Assembly (NCBI RefSeq): GCF_008364845.1
Contig: NZ_VTTP01000004.1
Coordinates: 271,340 to 335,339, forward strand
DNA length: 64,000 nucleotides
Source of the DNA: Actinotalea subterranea
GTDB taxonomy: Bacteria; Actinomycetota; Actinomycetes; Actinomycetales; Cellulomonadaceae
Direction: 5' to 3'
Shown here: positions 1 to 8,949 of the stretch, in pieces
How the letters are laid out: the number at the start of each line of letters is the position of its first letter
Numbering within the stretch: the first letter of the stretch is position 1
Notes under the pieces: generated by a model
Seen by the model: the letters and a program-made list of their open reading frames with translations, nothing else
The model's database searches: none
What the model was told of the DNA's origin: nothing
Translations under genes and position numbers: made by a program

Positions 1-163
1 CGAAGGACGTCCATCGGCACAGCATCGCCCCCGCCGCCGACATCGACGGACGCCGAGCCCGGACGGCGTGACGTCGTCGAGGTGATCAAGAACGAGAGCG
101 ATAACACTTCTGGCACCACGGCCGGCCGGCCCCGCGATGTCGCATCTGGTGCAACGCGGTGGG
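1..163. other. Region upstream of the relaxase; no supported gene
   Basis: No reading frame here could be supported as a gene. A frame ending with a stop near position 70 on the plus strand might be the tail of a gene that starts outside the window, but too little is visible to say. MobF relaxase genes often lie next to their oriT, so the transfer origin may be in this stretch, but no nic-like sequence was recognised. Confidence 0.3.
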
Positions 164-206
164 CCCCTCATGTTGGTCGCCGGCGCGCACCCCTTCAAGC
201 ATGGGG
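164..206 (-). promoter_or_regulatory. Shared 43-bp regulatory element, copy 1 (relaxase gene)
   Basis: Read towards the relaxase gene, this contains the cores CATGTTGGTCG and CGCACCCCTTCA and ends in GGGG. The same cores, order and spacing recur at 13181-13222 and 28799-28841. This copy is inverted relative to the other two, as expected because its downstream operon runs on the opposite strand. It ends 30 bp before the relaxase start. The outer ends form an imperfect inverted repeat (CCCC-CATG and CATGGGG). It is probably an operator or promoter; the binding protein is unknown. Confidence 0.7.
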
Positions 207-235
207 ACTCCACGTCGGGCGGGTGATCGCTGGTG

Positions 236-3200
236 ATGGGCCTGCACCGGCTCACTGCTGGCGCGGGGTACCAGTACCTGCTCAAGCACACCGCCTCGGG
301 GGACTGCGACCGGTCGGGGGCGCAGCCCCTGGTCGCGTACTACAGCGAGTCGGGCAACCCGCCGGGCCGCTGGTTGGGCTCGGGCCTGTCCTCCCTGAAC
401 GACGTCACCGGCACGGGCGCCCTCGCCGCCGGGACGGTCGTGACCGAGGATGCGATGGCGCACCTGTTCGGTGCGGGTCGCCACCCCGTGACGGGTGCGC
501 CCCTTGGTCGCCCGTACCCGAAGGTCGTTCCGGTTGCTGAGCGGATCGCCGCCACGGTCGCAAAGCTTCCGGCGCACATGTCGGGCGAGGTTCGGCGGGC
601 AGCGCAGGAGACGATCGCCAAGGTCGAGATGGCCCGACCGGTGCCACGGGCGGTTGCGGGGTTCGACCTGACGTTCACGCCGCCGAAGTCGGTGTCGACC
701 CTGTGGGCGCTGGGCGACGGACGCACCCGGACTGCTGTGCACGCCGCGCACCGCGCCGCCGTGGAGCAGACCTTGGCGTTCATCGACAACCGTGCCCTGT
801 TCACGCGCACCGGCCACGCCGGGTGCCGGCAGGAGCGCACCGCGGGGATGATCGACACCGCGTTCGACCACTGGGACTCCCGGGCAGGGGACCCGAACCT
901 GCACACCCACGTCGTGGTCGCGAACAAGGTCCGCGGCGCCGATGGCGCATGGCGGTCGGTGGACTCCCGGGCGCTGCATCACGCGGTGGTCGCGGCGTCG
1001 GAGACCTACGACGCCCTGTTCGCCGATGCCCTGTCGCGGGCGTTGCCGGTCCGATGGGAGTGGCGCTCCAAGGGTCCGCGCCGCTCGCTCGGCCTGGAAC
1101 TCGGCGGGACCGACCCGGCGCTGCTAGGTGAGTTCTCCTCACGCACGACGCAGATCGACGAGGCGATGACGGCTCGTCTGGCCGAGTTCTACGCCGTCCA
1201 CGGTCGTGGCCCGAACCGGGTCGAGGTCGTCAAGCTGCGCGCCCAGGTGACCCGCTCGACCCGCCCGGGCAAGAAGGTCCGCCCCCTGTCCGAGCTCCTG
1301 GAGGCGTGGCGGGAGAGGGCGACCGCCCGCACCGGCCTGACGCCGGCCGAGTTGACCGCACGGGTGCTGCGTCAGGCTCAGACTCGGCCGCTGACGGTTG
1401 CCGGGGTGCCTGACGCGGTGATCGAGCACCTGGCAGGTCCGGTCCTGACGCAGGTCATGGCCCGCCGCTCGACGTGGACACGGTGGAACGTGCTGGCGGA
1501 GGTCGCCCGCACCACCCGCGCCCTGACCATGGCCACGCCTGCCGACCGGATCGCGCTGCTGGACCGCGTGACCGACGCGGTCCTGACGCAGTGCGTGTCC
1601 GTCGAGGCCCCAGCGGTCCTGGCGGTGTCCGGCCGCTATGCCCGTCCGGACGGCTCCAGCGTCTTCGACCGGATCGGGGAGAACGCCCACAGCCACCCGG
1701 CGATCCTGGCCGCCGAGGCCCGCCTGCTCGCCGCCACCGACGACCACACCGCCCCCGTGGCGACCACACCGTCAGGCACCGCCACCGCACGCTTGGCCGT
1801 CGATCAGGCTGACGCGGTACGCGAGGTCGCCGCGTCAGGCCGCCGGGTGGACGTGCTGGTCGGCCCGGCCGGCTCCGGCAAGACGACAACGCTGCTCGCG
1901 CTGCGCCGCGTCTGGGAGCAGACCCACGGGCGCGGGTCGGTGCTCGGTCTGGCGACGTCGTCGACGGCCGCCGCTCAGCTCGCCACCGCGCTGGGGATCA
2001 CGTGTGAGAACACCGCCAAGTGGCTGCACGAGTCCACCGGCCCCGCCGCCACCACCCGCACCGATCTGCTGGGCCACCTGCACACGGCACGCGCGTCAGC
2101 TATGACGACTGGTGACCTGACGCGCGCAAGGACGGCCGACACCGCGATCCGCAGCCTGACGGGCGAGGCCGCGACCTGGACGATGCGCGAGGGCCAGCTC
2201 GTCATCGTCGACGAGGCGTCCCTGGCCTCGACCGCGACCCTGGACGCGGTCGTCGCCCAAGCCACCACCGCCGGGGCGAAGGTGCTGCTTGTCGGGGACG
2301 ACGCCCAGCTGTCCGCGGTCGACGCCGGCGGGTCGTTCGCCCTGCTCGCCGAGCGGACCAACCCCGCCCGTCTGACGTCGTTGTGGCGGTTCGCCCACGC
2401 CTGGGAAGCCGACGCGACCCTCGCCCTGCGCGAGGGCAACCCGCGGGTCCTGGAGACCTACGCCGACCACGGGCGGATCCACGACGGGCCGTCCGAGGCG
2501 ATGCTCGAGGACGCCTACACCGCCTGGACCACCGACACCGAGCACGGCGTCGTCTCCGTCTTGATCGCCCCCGACACCGCCTCCGTCGCCGCGCTGAACG
2601 CCCGCGCCCACCGCGACCGCGTCACCGACGGCCTCGTCACCCCCGACGGGATCACCACCCACATCGGCACCGAGATCGGCGTCGGCGACCGCGTCGTGAC
2701 CCGCACCAACGACCGGCGCCTGCGCGTGGACGGCGGCGGGTGGGTCCGCAACGGCGACCTGTGGGACGTCACCGCCACCCATCACGACGGTTCCCTCACC
2801 CTCATCCGCGCCACCAGCCCCGGCCGACGCGGCCCGGGCGGGACCGTGCGCATCCCGGCCGGCTACGCCGCCGACCACGTCGAGCACGGGTACGCCACCA
2901 CCACCCACCGCGCGCAGGGCATCACCACCGACACCGCGCACGTTCTGGCCCACGCCGGGATGACCCGGGAGAACCTCTACGTCGCCATGACCCGTGGCCG
3001 CCAGGCCAACCACGTCTACGTCGCCGCTGACGCGATCGACCCCGACTGCGACGCCCTGCCCGACGTTCACGCCCCCACCGACGCCCACCACGTCCTGACA
3101 GGCATCCTCAGCGCTCCCGGCGCCCAGCAGTCCGCGACCGCGACGATCGCCGCGCGACTGGACGAGGCCGAGTCGTTGCGCCGCCTCGAACCGATCCGCC

Positions 3201-3757
3201 GCACCCTGCTGGCAGACGCCGCCCACACCCGGTGGACCGGCGCGCTGATCGACGCAGGCCTCGACCCGCAGGCAGCGCGGACCGCGATGACCTCCCCGAA
3301 CGCCGGGGCGTTGGTAGTCGCACTCGGGCGCATCGACGCCGTCGCCGACGACGTCGCACCCGTCCTGCGACAGCTGGTCGATAAGGCAGGGGCTCGGCCC
3401 GGGATCGAGCACGCAGTCAGCCTGCGGTTCGCCGCGATGGACTGGCTCGACCGCCACGTCCCCGACCCCCACGACGTCCACCCGACCACCAGTGCGGTCG
3501 GCCTCGACGTTGACGGGCAGAGGCTGCTCGCCCAGGTCGACGACGCCATCGCCGCGAGGGTCGAGGCGTTGACCGGGCAGGTGCTCGACGAGCGCCCAGC
3601 CTGGCTGGCGGCGCTCGGCCCAGAGCCGACGAAAGACGAAGGGCGCGCCGCATGGCTCGACGCCGTCGCCGCCACCACCGCTCGCCTCGACCATGCCCCC
3701 GAGCCGGCCCGTACCCCGACCCTGGCCTCCACGCCGCCGCGTGCACCGATCCACTGA
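236..3757 (+). CDS. traA: MobF-family conjugative relaxase-helicase (TraA/TrwC type)
   Basis: This enzyme should nick oriT, stay attached to the transferred strand and unwind the element DNA during conjugation. The N-terminal TrwC-type relaxase domain has tyrosines close to the start (GYQYLL, about residue 13) and the metal-binding HUH cluster DPNLHTHVVV near residue 221. The C-terminal half is a RecD-like helicase with Walker A GPAGSGKTTT near residue 543, Walker B VDEASL, GDDAQLSAVD, and the late motifs THRAQG and YVAMTRGR. The length (1173 aa) is normal for the family. ATG at 236 was preferred over the adjacent GTG at 233 because family members start shortly before LHRLTAG. A DUF4913 gene follows 15 bp downstream, and the shared regulatory element lies 30 bp upstream. 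Confidence 0.93.
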   Translation: MGLHRLTAGAGYQYLLKHTASGDCDRSGAQPLVAYYSESGNPPGRWLGSGLSSLNDVTGTGALAAGTVVTEDAMAHLFGAGRHPVTGAPLGRPYPKVVPVAERIAATVAKLPAHMSGEVRRAAQETIAKVEMARPVPRAVAGFDLTFTPPKSVSTLWALGDGRTRTAVHAAHRAAVEQTLAFIDNRALFTRTGHAGCRQERTAGMIDTAFDHWDSRAGDPNLHTHVVVANKVRGADGAWRSVDSRALHHAVVAASETYDALFADALSRALPVRWEWRSKGPRRSLGLELGGTDPALLGEFSSRTTQIDEAMTARLAEFYAVHGRGPNRVEVVKLRAQVTRSTRPGKKVRPLSELLEAWRERATARTGLTPAELTARVLRQAQTRPLTVAGVPDAVIEHLAGPVLTQVMARRSTWTRWNVLAEVARTTRALTMATPADRIALLDRVTDAVLTQCVSVEAPAVLAVSGRYARPDGSSVFDRIGENAHSHPAILAAEARLLAATDDHTAPVATTPSGTATARLAVDQADAVREVAASGRRVDVLVGPAGSGKTTTLLALRRVWEQTHGRGSVLGLATSSTAAAQLATALGITCENTAKWLHESTGPAATTRTDLLGHLHTARASAMTTGDLTRARTADTAIRSLTGEAATWTMREGQLVIVDEASLASTATLDAVVAQATTAGAKVLLVGDDAQLSAVDAGGSFALLAERTNPARLTSLWRFAHAWEADATLALREGNPRVLETYADHGRIHDGPSEAMLEDAYTAWTTDTEHGVVSVLIAPDTASVAALNARAHRDRVTDGLVTPDGITTHIGTEIGVGDRVVTRTNDRRLRVDGGGWVRNGDLWDVTATHHDGSLTLIRATSPGRRGPGGTVRIPAGYAADHVEHGYATTTHRAQGITTDTAHVLAHAGMTRENLYVAMTRGRQANHVYVAADAIDPDCDALPDVHAPTDAHHVLTGILSAPGAQQSATATIAARLDEAESLRRLEPIRRTLLADAAHTRWTGALIDAGLDPQAARTAMTSPNAGALVVALGRIDAVADDVAPVLRQLVDKAGARPGIEHAVSLRFAAMDWLDRHVPDPHDVHPTTSAVGLDVDGQRLLAQVDDAIAARVEALTGQVLDERPAWLAALGPEPTKDEGRAAWLDAVAATTARLDHAPEPARTPTLASTPPRAPIH

Positions 3758-3772
3758 GCGTCTGGAGGCCCA

Positions 3773-4147
3773 ATGAGCCAGCCCGAGAACGAGGAAGGCC
3801 GCGGGAGGCCGCCCATTGCCCAGCCGCTGGGCGCCCTGCCACCGACAGTGCTCACCTCACTGCCCCTACAGGAGCAAACCCACCGCCTCGAGCTCCTTGG
3901 CGACTGGGTCGCCTGGCTGACCGACCGGTACCGGCTGGACCACCGGACCATCCCGCCGTGCTGGCCCAAGCACGGCGAACTCATCGAAGAGCTCGCCGCC
4001 CTACACCTCGCCTGGGAGGCCGCCTACGGCCAACTCGCCCACGGGGACGCGCCCCTGCTGTGGCACGAACACTTCAACCTCGCGCGAGAGCGCCTGGGTG
4101 ACGCGGTAGCGCGGAGCGGGTGCCGAGGAGCGCAACACCGGAGATGA
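3773..4147 (+). CDS. DUF4913-type small protein of conjugative elements
   Basis: This 124-aa protein has the pattern WVxWLxxRYxLD, a central IPPCWxxH and a following ELxALHLAWExAY stretch. That matches my recollection of the DUF4913 family, which is found mainly in actinobacterial plasmids and integrative elements. No catalytic residues are apparent and no function is known. A GGAGG-like site lies a few bases before the ATG at 3773. It is 15 bp after the relaxase stop on the same strand, so the two are probably co-transcribed, and a relaxase-accessory role is possible. The C-terminal 15 residues look poorly conserved. Confidence 0.7.
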   Translation: MSQPENEEGRGRPPIAQPLGALPPTVLTSLPLQEQTHRLELLGDWVAWLTDRYRLDHRTIPPCWPKHGELIEELAALHLAWEAAYGQLAHGDAPLLWHEHFNLARERLGDAVARSGCRGAQHRR

Positions 4148-4238
4148 CGGTCGTGTACGTGCGGTGACGTGGGGTCCACTTCAGCGTGCCCCTTCGTCGG
4201 GCCGACGGCACCACGACATGCCGATGGTCGTGTTCGGG

Positions 4239-4727
4239 CTAGTGGGGGGACTGCTCGTTGCTGCTCTCTCGAGGCTGGAGCTGACGGACTCCGTCAGTGC
4301 CGAACTCGAATACGGCGTACCCCGTCCGCAGATCGACGAGGTACTGGTTCAGGACGGAGTCCACACGCTGGATCTCGGCCCTGGCCGAGACGATCTTCTC
4401 GTAGAGACACGAGTACTTGGATGGCGGATCCAGTTCGGGCAAGCCTGCCCAGCCTCCGCAGTCTGATAGCACCTCGTGTGCCAGGTAGTTGCGACGCTCG
4501 ACCAGGGAGTTGTAGTCGGAAGCCACCTCGGGCGGAAGCAGGTCTCGGAAGCCGCGGACCGTCGACCCGAGGGTCGCCCGTGGTGGCGCCTTGTGGCCGA
4601 GCAGGAACTGATGGATGCCCCTCGCTTTTGCCTCGGCAATCTGTGCCTGGGCGATCGCAGCGCCAAGAAGCAGGAACAGGACTTGCTGCGCGTCTTCGGG
4701 CTGAGCAGGCACCGGCGGGATCGTCAC
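4239..4727 (-). CDS. HEPN-like hypothetical protein
   Basis: This 162-aa protein has no signal peptide or membrane segment. Near the middle it has ERRNYLAHEV, an R-x4-H motif after a helix, which resembles the active-site motif of HEPN RNase and HEPN-like proteins. The flanking sequence is mostly helical by eye, consistent with that all-alpha fold. HEPN proteins often act as toxins or defence RNases, but no antitoxin-like neighbour is present, so it may also be a non-catalytic HEPN-like protein. It lies alone between the convergent relaxase operon and the end of the secretion operon. The family assignment is an inference from one motif. Confidence 0.5.
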   Translation of the reverse strand: MTIPPVPAQPEDAQQVLFLLLGAAIAQAQIAEAKARGIHQFLLGHKAPPRATLGSTVRGFRDLLPPEVASDYNSLVERRNYLAHEVLSDCGGWAGLPELDPPSKYSCLYEKIVSARAEIQRVDSVLNQYLVDLRTGYAVFEFGTDGVRQLQPRESSNEQSPH

Positions 4728-4802
4728 CTGGTGTGCCTATCACGTGGGGCAGGCTTCCCGCCTGGAAGGGCCTGCCCGCAACTGCCGTAGGCGACGGAAC
4801 AC

Positions 4803-6050
4803 TCACCAACCGGAGGGCGCCGGGTGCACCGCATCAGGCGAGAGTCGTGCCCCCGCGCACACCGGGTTCGACCACCCGAGGTACCCGTCCCCGCCGAGGT
4901 AGAACGAGTTGAGCCTCGCGAGCGAGAGCAGGTACACGCCGCCGTGGTTCCCGGTCGCCGCGTCGAAGGCGCCGTTCGAGGTGACGAGGGTCTGGTCCCA
5001 GTCGCAGGTGGGTGAGGTCTGGACGACGACGGACACGTGCCCGTAGATGCGCCCGGTCTCGAAGAACACGAAGGACCCGAGCGGGGGGCAACGTTCTCCC
5101 GGGTGCGCCTGGCCCACCTCGACCATCGCGGCCCAGTGGACGGCAGCCGAGTAGTACCCGGAGCCCACATAGCCGTACGCGCGGCAGGCGAGCCGATCGC
5201 ACAACCCGTCCCAACCCGAGGTCACTCCCACGTAGGACAGCGCAGTCGTTACCGCGGTGGCGACGTCGTGCGGGGTGCCTGGCGGGACGACGACACCGCC
5301 GGCGTCACCACCGAGTCCGGGCAGGCACCCGGTGCCCGACGCGTGCAGGGGGGCTGTCGCGTCGGACACCGAGTGGTCCGTGGAGCCGGGCAGTGCGTCG
5401 AGCTGAGGCTCGGGTGCGTCTGCGGCTGTCGGAACGGTACTCCAGCCAGCCACCCTCTCGTGAACGTTGGCGATGAAGCCAGCCGTCACCGCCGGGATGG
5501 CCGGGTAGGTGCGCAGCCGGGACTCGCCGGCGTTGTGGGCGATGATCAGCGCGTCGAGCACCGGCAGCTCGGACGAGGCCCAATCCGGATGCTCGGCGCG
5601 GATCGCACGCACACCGTCGAGCCGGTCGCACAGGTACTCCCCGCCGACGCGGGCGTGGATGTCGCCCTCGCGCACGTCCCAGACGTCGTTGCCGTTGAGG
5701 TCAGTCGACCACGGGTGCCCGTACGCGCCAGCCCAGACCGAGGCGTTCATCTGGAACAGTCCCCAGGTCCCGCCGTTCGAGTCGTCCGCGTAGGCCTCGG
5801 GCTGGAAGCCGGACTCCTGGGCCATGACGGCGGCGATCCACGCCTCGGGCAGGTCGGGACACGCGGTCTTGGTCGCGGCGACCCACGCACGGGCGCCGGC
5901 CGGGACGGGTGCGTCGGCGGCGAGCACGCCACCGGCGGAGGTCTCGATGCACGCCGTGGTCGACGCCCCGACGGACAGGGCTGTGACAATCGCCAGGGCG
6001 GGGACGGCGGCGATCCCGAGTCCGCCCAGGGCGAGCAGTGATCGGATCAT
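4803..6050 (-). CDS. Conjugation-associated lytic transglycosylase with C-terminal NlpC/P60-like region
   Basis: This 415-aa exported peptidoglycan hydrolase would open the cell wall for the secretion channel, as VirB1 does. The N-terminus is a signal peptide or anchor (residues 1-30). A transglycosylase domain follows, with the catalytic glutamate in AVMAQESGFQPEAY and the conserved GTWGLFQMN. The C-terminal region, with WDGLCDRLACRAYGY and a later YGHVSVVV, looks like an NlpC/P60 or CHAP-type Cys-His hydrolase; that part is less certain. ATG at 6050 overlaps the stop of the coupling-protein gene (ATGA) and is followed at once by a typical signal sequence. It is the last gene of the secretion operon. 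Confidence 0.82.
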   Translation of the reverse strand: MIRSLLALGGLGIAAVPALAIVTALSVGASTTACIETSAGGVLAADAPVPAGARAWVAATKTACPDLPEAWIAAVMAQESGFQPEAYADDSNGGTWGLFQMNASVWAGAYGHPWSTDLNGNDVWDVREGDIHARVGGEYLCDRLDGVRAIRAEHPDWASSELPVLDALIIAHNAGESRLRTYPAIPAVTAGFIANVHERVAGWSTVPTAADAPEPQLDALPGSTDHSVSDATAPLHASGTGCLPGLGGDAGGVVVPPGTPHDVATAVTTALSYVGVTSGWDGLCDRLACRAYGYVGSGYYSAAVHWAAMVEVGQAHPGERCPPLGSFVFFETGRIYGHVSVVVQTSPTCDWDQTLVTSNGAFDAATGNHGGVYLLSLARLNSFYLGGDGYLGWSNPVCAGARLSPDAVHPAPSGW

Positions 6051-7864
6051 CGGGCACCTCCGGTCGGATGGGCGCTGGCGTGCTCGACGGCCGCCTGGTC
6101 GGCGCGCAGGCGGTCGGCGTCGGGTCGCTTGGTCCAGGGCGCGAGGTCGATGACGGCGGGTCGGGCCTGGCGCAGCAGCAGCACGCCGGTCCCGGACGGC
6201 AGGGTTCGCAATGCGGAGGCGGGTAGCACGGGGACGGTGCGGACCGAGGTGGAGGTCGAGCGGTCCCCGGTGCGGTGGGTGCGGGTCTCGACCAGCTCGT
6301 CGATCTCGCCGATGAGGCGGGCGACGTCGTCCAGGTCGCGGTACTTGCCCAGCCCGCCGAGCACGAGCTTGACGGTCGCTGCGTCCCAGAGGGTGTCTGC
6401 GGCGTGCTCCCCCCACCGGTGGCGGGCCTGCGCGAGCGACTGCAGCACGGCAAGCGTTGTGATCCCTGACCCGCCGCCCTCGGCCATCAGTTGGGGCAGT
6501 GACGGCAGGGGAGTGAGGTTGGCGATCTCGTCCAGCGCGAGCAGCAGCGGTGGGTCCAGGCGCCCCGCGGGGGAGCGGGCCGCCAGGGTGCGGGCGGTCT
6601 CGGTGATGTCCTCGACGAAGGCGGCGATCAGCGGTGCGGAGGACCCGGACGCGACGGCCGAGGCGAGCAGATAGAGGGTGCCCGAGCCGCGCAGGAACGC
6701 GACGGGGTTGAACTCGTTGCCCGGCGCGGGGTCGACCACGGCAAGCACGTCGGGGTCGGCCAGTGCGGCGAGGGACTGGCGCACGCCGAGCCAGACGGAG
6801 TCGCGGGTCCGCGGGTCGGTGTGGATGACGGCGTCCAGGGCATCGGCCCACCCCTCGGCGGCTGCCGATGAGCGGGTCAGGACCGTCACGGCGTCCTCGG
6901 CGAGCACGGGATTGAGCGACCACCGGTACAGGTCGATCGCCCGGCGCCCGTCCAGCGCCGCGGCGTGCAGCAGGCAGCGCAGGGCAGTCTCAGTCTGCCC
7001 GGCCCAGAAGTCGCCGTCGGACAGCGTGCTCCCGAACCCGACCCCTGCGGCCAGGCCACGGGCGCGCACCAGGGCGGTTCGCGGTGTCTCGCAGCCGCGT
7101 ACCGGTGACCAGGCGAGTCCGCCGGGCAGACCGGCGAGGCGCTGCGGGTCGAAGATCGAGACCTCGCCCCGGGCTGCGCGGGCGTGGGACGTCACGGCAA
7201 GGGTGTCCGGTCGGGTCGAGGTGGCGACCACCGGCCCCGGGGCGTCGAGCACCCACGGGATGACCACGTGCAGGCCCTTGCCCATCCGTGGCGGGCCGAC
7301 CAGCAGGGCGGAGTCCTCGACGGAGCACCACAGGTCGCGCCCACCGATCGCCCCCAACCGGTAGCCGACCTCCTCGGGGGCCGGGTGGGCGCCGGTGGAC
7401 GGTCGGGCGACGGCTCCCCGGCGGATCACTTCGCGCCGCCCCGCGGCAGCGGCGACCTCGCCGGGTCGAGCCAGTCCCGGCAGGTTGCGTAGTGCGGCCG
7501 AGTTGGTCGGCTGCCGGTCGCGCCGACGGCGCACGAGCACCCACCCACCGACGACGGCGCCAATCAGCGCGAGGACGACGACGAGGGTCGCGCCCCAGTA
7601 CGGGACCGGGCCGGGCAGCTCGGTGGGGTTCGGCCAGACGGACGCCGGGTCGCCGAAGGTGCCGAGGGCGCGCAGGGCGGACAGCGGGCCGCCTGTCGGC
7701 GTCGGACGTCCGGTGACCAGGCACGCGAGCGCGGCACCGCACCACAGCACCCCGGCGAACCCGAACACGACAGCACCAGCCGCGAGCCCGATGTCCGTCA
7801 GGTCCAGGCCCGGGCCGGGCTGCGGGCGCACGGGCGGGCGGCGTGGTCCCGGCGGAGGCCTCAC
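6047..7864 (-). CDS. VirD4/TraG-type coupling protein
   Basis: This is a hexameric membrane ATPase that should link the relaxosome to the secretion channel. The 605-aa protein has two membrane segments (about residues 22-50 and 89-111). Walker A GPPRMGKG is at about residues 180-187 and Walker B LLALDEIANL further on, followed by a TraG/VirD4 C-terminal stretch including SGITTLAVLQSLAQARHRWG. GTG at 7864 was chosen because it overlaps the upstream stop as GTGA, matching every other junction in this operon. Its stop overlaps the hydrolase start (ATGA). A long upstream extension of the same frame is not supported. Confidence 0.92.
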   Translation of the reverse strand: MRPPPGPRRPPVRPQPGPGLDLTDIGLAAGAVVFGFAGVLWCGAALACLVTGRPTPTGGPLSALRALGTFGDPASVWPNPTELPGPVPYWGATLVVVLALIGAVVGGWVLVRRRRDRQPTNSAALRNLPGLARPGEVAAAAGRREVIRRGAVARPSTGAHPAPEEVGYRLGAIGGRDLWCSVEDSALLVGPPRMGKGLHVVIPWVLDAPGPVVATSTRPDTLAVTSHARAARGEVSIFDPQRLAGLPGGLAWSPVRGCETPRTALVRARGLAAGVGFGSTLSDGDFWAGQTETALRCLLHAAALDGRRAIDLYRWSLNPVLAEDAVTVLTRSSAAAEGWADALDAVIHTDPRTRDSVWLGVRQSLAALADPDVLAVVDPAPGNEFNPVAFLRGSGTLYLLASAVASGSSAPLIAAFVEDITETARTLAARSPAGRLDPPLLLALDEIANLTPLPSLPQLMAEGGGSGITTLAVLQSLAQARHRWGEHAADTLWDAATVKLVLGGLGKYRDLDDVARLIGEIDELVETRTHRTGDRSTSTSVRTVPVLPASALRTLPSGTGVLLLRQARPAVIDLAPWTKRPDADRLRADQAAVEHASAHPTGGAR

Positions 7865-8949
7865 CCTGCCACCGGTCCTCGGGTCGCACGCGGGGCTTCG
7901 ACCGACGGGGTGAGGACGCCCCGGGTTGGCAAACCGGTCGCCCCGTGCCGCAGGGCGTTGGTCAGGACGTGGCCGGTGTCGATGACCTCCTCGACCTCCA
8001 GTACGGGGTTGTCCGCGGCACCGGCAAGGTGGGTTGCGGCGTGGTCGGCCAGCGCGCACAGCTGCTCGCCGGCGACGATCCGCGCCGCCTGCCCTGGGTG
8101 GTCGAACCACCCGGCGTCGGCCGCCTCGCGCAGCTGACGGGCTGACGGAGCGGGGCTGGCGTGCTCGGTCAGCGCCTGGGCCGCCCAGGCGACCGTGACG
8201 ACATCGACGTGCTCACCCCGCGCGGCCAGGTCCGTCGCAGCGGCGTAGACGGCACGCCACCCGGGATCGGGAACCTGGCTGGGACGGAGCCACGTCGCCA
8301 CCGTCGGGATCGCGTCGGGATGCGCGATGAGGGACCCAATGAGGGTCACGACGTGGTCGCGCTCGGCCGCCTGATTGCGGGCGGGGCGGGCGCGCAGGTA
8401 CTTGTCCGCGCCGGCCCGGACCTCGAGTGGTCGCGCCGCCGGTCGCAGCGGGATCGGAGTCGTCGTCGGCGCGGGTGCGTGTCCGGTCGCGGCGGCCCAG
8501 CGGGCGGCGAGGCCGTCAAGGGTGGCGTCAACCATGAGGCAGGCCGAGGCGACCGGGCCAGCGCTCTCCGACAGCATCGACTGCAGCGCTCCGGCGCGCA
8601 GCAGCACACCCTGCCCGGCGACCTCCCGGCGGCTGCCTGCCTGGACTACCAGGCGGGCGTACACGGCCGGGTCGGGTCGCGCGGGCACGACGGAGATCAG
8701 GTCCACCAGGCGCAGGCGTCCGCCTGAGCGTTCGCCGAGCCGGTCGACCATGACCGGGGCCATCGCCTCGACGTCGACCGTCTCACCGGCAGCGTGCCGC
8801 TCGAGCAGGGCAGTGAAGACCTGACTGTGCCACCAGTCGGCGAAGTCGCCGGGTCGCGTCCACCCGCGCACCCGGTCGATGCCGGCCGGGTCGAGCATCA
8901 GGGCGCCGAGGGTGGCCTGCTCGGCGAGCATCACGGTGTCCTCGTCCAT
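7861..8949 (-). CDS. Double DnaB N-terminal-like domain protein of the transfer operon
   Basis: This 362-aa protein has two copies of a helical module resembling the N-terminal domain of DnaB helicase. The first is at about residues 8-75 (QATLGALMLDPAG, then FTALLERHAAGETVDVEAM). The second is in the C-terminal half (IGSLIAHPDAIPTVATWLRP, then AATDLAARGEHVDVVTV). There is no RecA-type ATPase domain and no Walker motif, so it is not a helicase. It may act as a scaffold between a replicative helicase or primase and the transfer machinery; that is an inference. ATG at 8949 overlaps the upstream VirB4 stop. Confidence 0.75.
   Translation of the reverse strand: MDEDTVMLAEQATLGALMLDPAGIDRVRGWTRPGDFADWWHSQVFTALLERHAAGETVDVEAMAPVMVDRLGERSGGRLRLVDLISVVPARPDPAVYARLVVQAGSRREVAGQGVLLRAGALQSMLSESAGPVASACLMVDATLDGLAARWAAATGHAPAPTTTPIPLRPAARPLEVRAGADKYLRARPARNQAAERDHVVTLIGSLIAHPDAIPTVATWLRPSQVPDPGWRAVYAAATDLAARGEHVDVVTVAWAAQALTEHASPAPSARQLREAADAGWFDHPGQAARIVAGEQLCALADHAATHLAGAADNPVLEVEEVIDTGHVLTNALRHGATGLPTRGVLTPSVEAPRATRGPVAG

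Noticed and set aside
2096..3754. Long open frame (552 codons) on the minus strand opposite the relaxase gene
   Set aside because: It mirrors the relaxase-helicase, has repetitive Gly/Val/Asp-rich composition with no domain, and is a common artefact of GC-rich coding DNA.
7865..8110. N-terminal extension of the coupling protein
   Set aside because: It lies entirely over the double DnaB-N gene, and a GTG at 7864 gives the same GTGA overlap seen at other junctions of this operon.
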